A stretch of 64,000 nucleotides of DNA, from NCBI GenBank assembly GCA_028673005.1, contig CM054116.1, forward strand, positions 33,948,854 to 34,012,853. The letters are read 5' to 3'. Below, piece by piece: positions 59,089 to 64,000 of the stretch. A program made the translations under genes and the position numbers. This stretch comes from Tanypteryx hageni (taxonomy: Eukaryota; Arthropoda; Insecta; Odonata; Petaluridae). Numbering within the stretch: position 1 is the stretch's first letter; each line of letters starts with the position of its first letter. The notes beneath the pieces are model-generated. The model had not been told where the DNA came from and made no database searches. It saw only the letters and a program-made list of their open reading frames with translations.

Positions 59089-59650
59089 CAGGGGCGCACC
59101 AGTAGTGTCCGGCGCCTGTGTGCAAAACTTTAGTTGGCGGCCCTATACCCCTCCCCCCAATAAAAAATCACTTTATAAAAACGTATCAGTGAGTAAAAAT
59201 GAAATACGAAATATATTAATTATAAGTTTATTGAACAAAAAGCAGAAATTAGAAAAAATGTATAAAAACAATAAACATACAAGAAAGGTACAAAAACAAC
59301 AAAAATAATTTGGAAAAAATAGAGTAATTTATGTTATTTGGCAAGAAAATCATTTGCGAATTGCACCTTATATAGTTTTACGTAAATTAACAAATAAACT
59401 TACAGTTTTATAAAAAGAAAAATATAAAATATTTTTTGGTACAAAATTAAACTATATTTTATTTGGCAAGAAAATCACTTTGTCATTTGTACTTTGTATA
59501 GGTATAAATAAGAAACAGATAAACTTACAAGTATATGAAATAGGAACATATTAAACATTATTGAGTAAAGAAATAGGTCAATAAATATTTAAACAGAAAG
59601 AAAAATCACTTAGTGAATTGAACTTTTCTAGTTTTCATTAATGAAAATTC
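59089..59650 (+). repeat. hAT-like terminus followed by ~125-bp degenerate repeats
   Basis: CAGGGGCGCACCAGTAGTGT then GGCGGCCCTATACCCC resembles the end of hAT elements linked to ZMYM1-like genes ('CAGGGGCG...GGCGCCCC'). The A-rich sequence after it contains three diverged repeats headed by 'GGCAAGAAAATCA' or 'AAAGAAAAATCA' (about 59340, 59465, 59598). The open frame 58997-59308 runs across this and is probably meaningless. No second terminus found. Confidence 0.45.
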
Positions 59651-60161
59651 TTGAATAATATCATATATATCAAGTTGATCCAAAATATGACTCTACTGAT
59701 ATAATGGCAAGATTTGAAAGTCTGTCTTGTACCATTGTGAAGCGGAAGTAGTTTTTAATAATTTAAATAATTAATTTCATTAGTTAGGAAAATAAAATAA
59801 AATGCAACCAAGTAGAATAATCGATTTATCTCCTTACAAAACTTTATTTTCTCCACTTATGGATATGCAAGCAATGGCTTTGTGATAATTTACTTCTTGT
59901 CATTGGAGGTTGAGCCACTAGCAATTTGAATTTCAATTGAAAAAGATTTTTCATGCAGAAATTCATTGCTTTTTTAATGTCATGTAATTTCAGTTGTCTT
60001 GTGCTTACACTTTTCTGAAATAAAATTTTCATGAATTTTATAGACAGATATCCTGTTCACTTTTTTAAATGTTTGGTTTCTGAATTTAAAAAGATTCAAT
60101 TACATTTTTGCTGAATATATATAGTACTTGAAAGGGATGTGCTTAGCTAGCTGAACTTTTT

Positions 60162-60705
60162 TAGCTTACTTTCCAAAAAATGGAAAGTAGTCTTATGAGA
60201 TCGCCTCGGTGTCCTTGTGTGTCCCCCTCACATCTTCTTCATGAATGAACAGTTTTAAACTAAATTTGGTACATTAAATATGCACATATATTAATGACCA
60301 AAATGACATATTTGGACCAGATCGACTCATCAGGGGTGCCACAATTGCAAAGTTAAACTTTTCTGTAATTATGAATTTGGAAAGAATGGCACCAACCGAT
60401 TTCAATGAAATTTTGTATGAAGTAGGCATCCAATATAAAATAACAAAATCGAGATGTTTAGCATAGTTATAGAAAGCAGGGTTGCCACAATATAAGGAAT
60501 AAAAAAATTCTTTTTACACGTATTTCTGTTGAACTGTCCACATCAATTTCAACCAAATTTAATACTTATAATATACACATACATACAAAACCATATTAGC
60601 ATATTTAAACTGAATAAGCCACAATTACAAATTAAACTCTTTCAGTAATTAAGGATTTGGAAGGAATTGACTGAACGGATTTCAATTAAATTTTGTATGC
60701 AAGAT
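60162..60705 (-). repeat. hairpin-ended interspersed repeat, reversed copy
   Basis: Starts TTTTTTAGCTTACTTTCC, with the hairpin ACTTTCC-AAAAAA-TGGAAAGT, followed by AGATCGCCTCGGTGTCC, the reverse of the text ending the block 7190-9965. Inside, the units with 'GGGGTGCCACAATT' and 'GGGTTGCCACAATAT' follow in the mirrored order. It is cut off near 60705 where the Penelope-like sequence starts. Confidence 0.72.
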
Positions 60706-60736
60706 TTTTATAACACCATCTTCGTATATGACTTCA

Positions 60737-60779
60737 GCTACTGAAGATGAGAGCATAGCTCTCGAAATATGTATCTAGC
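60737..60779 (+). ncRNA. hammerhead-ribozyme-like fold (Penelope-like element type)
   Basis: The core CTGAAGA (60741-60747) and GAAA (60764-60767) are separated by a stem GAGAGC-ATA-GCTCTC (helix II, 6 bp). GAAA is followed by a tiny helix III (A60767-T60774 and T60768-A60773, loop ATGT) and then C60775, the expected cleavage residue. TAGC (60776-60779) pairs with GCTA (60737-60740) as helix I. This matches the minimal hammerhead known in the terminal repeats of Penelope-like elements. One deviation: a T lies between the core and helix II where most hammerheads have a G paired to C. No Penelope reverse transcriptase was found nearby. Confidence 0.45.
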
Positions 60780-61448
60780 GAGTTTCCCAGAGATTTCCAG
60801 AGTGATTGTGCGTGTGTGTGTTCCTTTTCTTCATTTTAGGCTAGTTTTTGACAACAGGTCCCTGTAGACCATCATCGTCCTGCAAACTTGTAAGTATAAT
60901 TTTAATTTTCTTTTTTTCTTATTGACGTGTGAGTGCTCTCTGAGTTAATTTACAGTTTAGGAGTTTTAAATTTTAATTCCATTCTGTACACCGTAGTCTC
61001 CAATTCCATTTTCAAAGCCCTGGTAGGTCCAAACCAACCGTAGGAAAGCTATATGGAAGAATTGGTCCCTCCCGAGGTTCCAGATTTTGCCATCCCCCTA
61101 AGAATCGCATCATAGGAAACAATCGACTGTAAACAGACCGTTATCAACCGCTAAAATTTGAATGACTGAGACCAATCGTAATCTACGGATGCGCATAACT
61201 ATTCCGGGGACATTTGGCATGTATATCTCGCGAAATAAAATGCTGAGGAAGTGCTTTGCTCTGTTGGAGAAGGAAGATCATTTATTTTATTCACCTAGAA
61301 ACCAAGATAAGTTATTGTCAGGAAATTATTTAATTTCATGGTCTCAGAATACTCTCTTTGTATATCATCAATCAACTGTATATTTTATTTATGGAAATAC
61401 TGGGTTGTTTTTCAATCATGTGGTTTGTAAATATATCTGCTTAACGAT

Positions 61449-61549
61449 TTTAGATATCGCTACTGGGCAGAATTTGTTGGCATGGATCCCTTTCTCATGA
61501 AAGAGAAGAGGATTACATTATGCGAGAGGCATTTTGAAAGGGAATATAA
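61449..61549 (+). CDS. possible exon with a THAP-like half-motif
   Basis: After TTAACGATTTTAG the sequence reads YRYWAEFVGMDPFLMKEKRI then TLCERHFEREYK. THAP zinc-finger domains have, in their second half, a 'W' followed about 20 residues later by 'ICxxHF', which this matches in order and spacing. A donor-like AA|GTAATT follows at 61549, just before an in-frame TAA. The first half of a THAP domain (C-x2-4-C) was not found in the preceding kilobase, so this is either one exon of a longer gene or a relic of a P-element-like gene. Low to moderate confidence. Confidence 0.35.
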
Positions 61550-61963
61550 GTAATTTCTTCATGGGAAACCATTCCAACTCCTAAGTGTTACTAACATAAT
61601 ACCTACAATTCATATTCAAGGACCAGATAAGTTAATGATCTTAAATTCAATCGGGAAAAGTGTGACTGCGAAACGAACTGCTTAAATGTGTATGTAGTTA
61701 AAGGAAAATATTTATTTGATCAGTAACATGGTGCATATTATCTAACATTTGGATACTATAATAATAAATATCTAAAAATTTATCAACACTGCTAATAGAT
61801 TTTGTGGTCATAATTGTTACAATTGCCTTTCCTGCACGCAAAGTGGTTCTGCTTTTAGAAGCAGTGCATTAAAAATGCTTGCACAAGAATTAATTGCTTT
61901 CCTTTATACAAAGGAAAAAATTTGGAAATAGGCAATGGATTTAATCATAGTTGTTCCTTGCAG

Positions 61964-62023
61964 ATGTCTCATGAACAAAGGAGCAACCTGCCCAAAGAAG
62001 ATATGGCTGTGGGTGTGATTCAG
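61964..62023 (+). CDS. candidate 60-bp exon, unidentified gene
   Basis: A strong acceptor TTGTTCCTTGCAG and donor CAG|GTATGTT bound exactly 20 codons in phase 0: MSHEQRSNLPKEDMAVGVIQ. The leading Met may be internal. It can be joined in phase to the open frame starting at 62144, across a 120-bp intron. I do not recognise the peptide. The evidence is splice-site quality plus phase only. Confidence 0.4.
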
Positions 62024-62143
62024 GTATGTTACTTTGGATGATACAAACTCTGAAAGTGTTGAATACATTGAAGACAAGTTTGTTTGTTGTTTCACATTAC
62101 AGTGGAAGTTCTCTAAAATGTGTTTCTTTGTCCTTCTTTCAGG

Positions 62144-62240
62144 ACATTTACATGATGGACATTTCACATCATCATATAGTCACTTTGAATGCTTCTGTGA
62201 CTGCAGCACACACATTCACATCAGATGGGAGAGGGAAACC
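62144..62240 (+). CDS. candidate exon, unidentified gene (right end uncertain)
   Basis: The acceptor TTGTCCTTCTTTCAG is excellent. The frame continues from the previous exon: DIYMMDISHHHIVTLNASVT then AAHTFTSDGRGKPGASVSLL. The frame stays open to TAA at 62503-62505 but becomes strongly hydrophobic and AT-driven after about 62290, which looks like intron. A weak donor CCG|GTGCCA lies at 62241. The composition of the first 45 codons is protein-like. The family is unknown to me. Confidence 0.4.
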
Positions 62241-62763
62241 CGGTGCCAGTGTTAGCCTACTCTTACAAAAGATACCGGAAACTGGAATAAATAAACCATA
62301 TGTGTCTTTGGAGTTCTTTTTTCCAATTATCAGGCTCCTATCATTCAGCCCATTATTTTTAACTTACCTAATGAAATTAAATTACTTTCTTCAACTTGGT
62401 TATTCAGCAACAAATATAAAAAATTACTTTCATGTCAAGGCTATTACAGCATTGATGAATTTCTTTCTGATAAATTGCAGTTATATTTGTCACTCCATTT
62501 TGTAATGTGCACTATGTATTTAGTCAGAAGCCTGCACATTAAAAATTTACCTTACAGAGAAAAATACATAGTCTACCCCTTGGAATTTTTTAATTTTCTG
62601 CAATTTTACAGCAATGTATTAGATTAATGCCATTGTCAAAGGGGAAAATTTTTAAACCTACCTTACCTTAGTTCCAATGATTATTGTTGCACACATTATC
62701 GAGGAACTCACAAACAATCATGTTCTTTCAAGTATATTCAAAAGGAAAAAAATTAAAATCTAC

Positions 62764-62970
62764 CTTGTTTCCAATGATTATCACTGCACACTTCATTAAA
62801 TATGAACACAAACAATCACGTTTCCTCAAGTATTGGGCAATGACAGCTATTAACTTCTTATAGGGCCTATTATGAATATCTGTTGAAGATGAAATATCTG
62901 CATTGTTGTATTTCATCAGCTCTCCAAAAGTATTATTTATAAACATCCGTTCTTGTTGGACACAAAATAT
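62764..62970 (-). CDS. candidate minus-strand exon, unidentified gene
   Basis: On the minus strand, after AAAAAATGCAG, 69 codons stay open in phase 0 (IFCVQQERMFINNTFGELMK, then ADISSSTDIHNRPYKKLIAV, and YLRKRDCLCSYLMKCAVIII) and end GGAAACAAG|GTAGAT, a good donor. A degenerate copy of its last 80 bp, with an ATTGGAACTAAG|GTAAGG end, lies at about 62650-62740 and is broken by stops. The acceptor lacks a pyrimidine tract. I cannot name the family. Confidence 0.3.
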
Positions 62971-63060
62971 CTGCATTTTTTCAAAGTTTTATGTTATTAA
63001 TGCTTTAAAATTGTTTTATGCAATGTTTTTCGTATATAATCAATTCAACCATTTATTTAA

Positions 63061-63680
63061 TTTTTAGCCTACTTTCCATAATGTAAATAGGCTTATAGTT
63101 TTGTCTGTCTGTCCCCACTATTAACTTTTGAACCAATAGACCAATTTTCATGAAATTTGGTGGAAATCTCGTTACATGGGCCGAGCTCCCAAGGATAGTT
63201 TTTGTTGCGAGGATTGAAGTCCCGGGTTCGATTCCAGGAACTATCCTTCCAATTTGATTTACATGGGAAATCTGAAATCTATCGTGCAGGGTAATTTTCT
63301 CTTGAACATTAAAACACCCGGAAAGAGTACATAAAAGCCATAAAATGTTGAAAATAAATGCGTATTTCTGACAAATTCCTTCGTGTTACGTAAAAACATC
63401 ACAAGAATGAGATATTTTATAGTTTTAGCCATTGGACCATATTTATATATTTTTTGAATGAAAGAAAATAATCTTCTGCCTTAAAAATCAAAAATCCTGT
63501 GTCAACTTATGGGAAAATATAATCTTCTCTCGGAGTCTGATCTGGGACTATTTCTTGGATGCTTGATTTTTTTTTACCACATCATGGGGGTTTAACGATT
63601 TTGAAAGTTTCAGCTCTTAATTCCATTGTGAAATGTCCAAAAGTACCGTGACAGGCAGATGGACACTTGAGAATTATTAT
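63061..63680 (-). repeat. hairpin-ended interspersed repeat, second reversed copy
   Basis: Starts TTTTTAGCCTACTTTCCATA, the same terminus as the copies at 60162 and (mirrored) 9965, but its hairpin partner reads TGTAAATAGGCT and pairs poorly. It is followed by TTTGTCTGTCTGTCCCC and ACCAATTTTCATGAAATTTG, which also occur in the family. The far end is unclear; GACAGGCAGATGGACAC at about 63649 may belong to it. Confidence 0.55.
63191..63248 (+). repeat. tRNA-like hairpin lacking a D arm
   Basis: AAGGATAGTT (63191-63200) and AACTATCCTT (63239-63248) are perfect complements. They enclose CCCGGGTTCGATTCCAGG, a TPsiC-like arm with a consensus B box (one mismatch in the stem). Only about 20 nt separate the 5' stem from this arm, so there is no D arm and hardly an anticodon arm. 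It sits inside the 63061 repeat. A tRNA-derived relic, or chance around a SINE piece. Confidence 0.45.
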
Positions 63681-64000
63681 ATAAAGTTTATTATTATTAC
63701 TTACTTGGAAATGTAATTACATCATGCTCAAATACACCAAATTATGTTGTTATTATGTATTTTAAATTTATAGTTTTTGCAATAAAGTTTATTTCATGGA
63801 ATTTCTTACCCTTTTCCTTAATTTCCCAAAATTTCCAATTGAATTCATTGAAAGAAAATATGGTTGGAGAAGGGAGGAAAAGCTAAATAAGGAAAGGAGG
63901 TGGGGGAGTAGGGTAGGTTACTGTTAGTTCACAAATTTCACGTCCTCCCTACTTGTTATATATTAAAATTGTATTGAAATTAGGCATACTAGTTCTTTCC

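Noticed and set aside
58997..59308. 103-codon open frame across the hAT-like terminus
   Set aside because: The frame runs through the CAGGGGCG terminus and A-rich repeats; lysine and asparagine content comes from A-rich DNA.
61162..61500. 112-codon open frame on the plus strand
   Set aside because: No recognisable motif. It overlaps the possible THAP-like exon in another frame and has no promoter or splice support.
1..64000. CRISPR arrays, bacterial operons, prophage or antiviral system
   Set aside because: The window is eukaryotic: spliced genes, non-LTR and TA-target transposons, no ribosome-binding sites or regular spaced repeats.

Overview
The window is AT-rich animal genomic DNA, most likely from an arthropod. 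It has spliced genes with GT-AG introns, a mariner, many pogo/Tigger-type elements, hAT elements, and RTE-like, CR1/L2-like and jockey/CR1-like non-LTR retrotransposons. The class of arthropod cannot be fixed from the sequence. There is no operon, CRISPR array, rRNA or credible intact tRNA. Nothing here is clearly a new gene system. The value of the window lies in one well-resolved host gene and a readable nested transposon record.

One host gene can be read with confidence on the + strand from 1361 to 39778. It is the 3' part of a C2H2/C2HC zinc-finger gene of the ZNF280/POGZ type. Ten coding exons (1361-1414, 3134-3361, 3558-3725, 5551-5730, 6136-6249, 10686-10803, 16980-17301, 24563-24771, 27087-27308, 39594-39778) have canonical splice sites and join in phase into exactly 599 codons plus a stop. 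The protein has a basic nuclear-localisation-like segment, six clustered zinc fingers, a linker, a further CxxC/C2H2 pair, a C2HC finger and a basic tail. The 5' exons and promoter lie upstream of the window.

Its introns are largely transposon deposits: a mariner (1-1092); a pogo fragment and an internally deleted mariner/Tc1-like MITE (1905-3003); small TA-flanked MITEs; two relatives of a pogo element (4165-5324 and 34496-35290); three copies of one nonautonomous Tigger-like family (11868-13352, 19022-23423, 31724-34260); a decayed TIGD1-like transposase (14372-16019); a nearly complete RTE-like retrotransposon (19892-23160) inside the second Tigger-like copy; and a second Tigger-like element (31906-33780) inside the third copy. 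Uninterrupted relatives show the exact empty sites, so insertion order can be read.

The region 39.8-61 kb is intergenic or intron of another gene. It holds a hAT element with an 8-bp target duplication and an inserted CR1/L2-like retrotransposon (42506-45410), a 24-bp perfect-TIR MITE (48718-49328), a degenerate TA element (49400-50848), a 145-bp foldback (51140-51284), a jockey/CR1-like RT relic (56580-57530), short tandem duplications and a hAT-like terminus. From about 60.1 kb there are copies of a hairpin-ended repeat and a short sequence that folds like a minimal hammerhead ribozyme of the kind found in Penelope-like elements. Between 61.4 and 63.0 kb there are possible exons of unidentified genes, one with a THAP-like half-motif.
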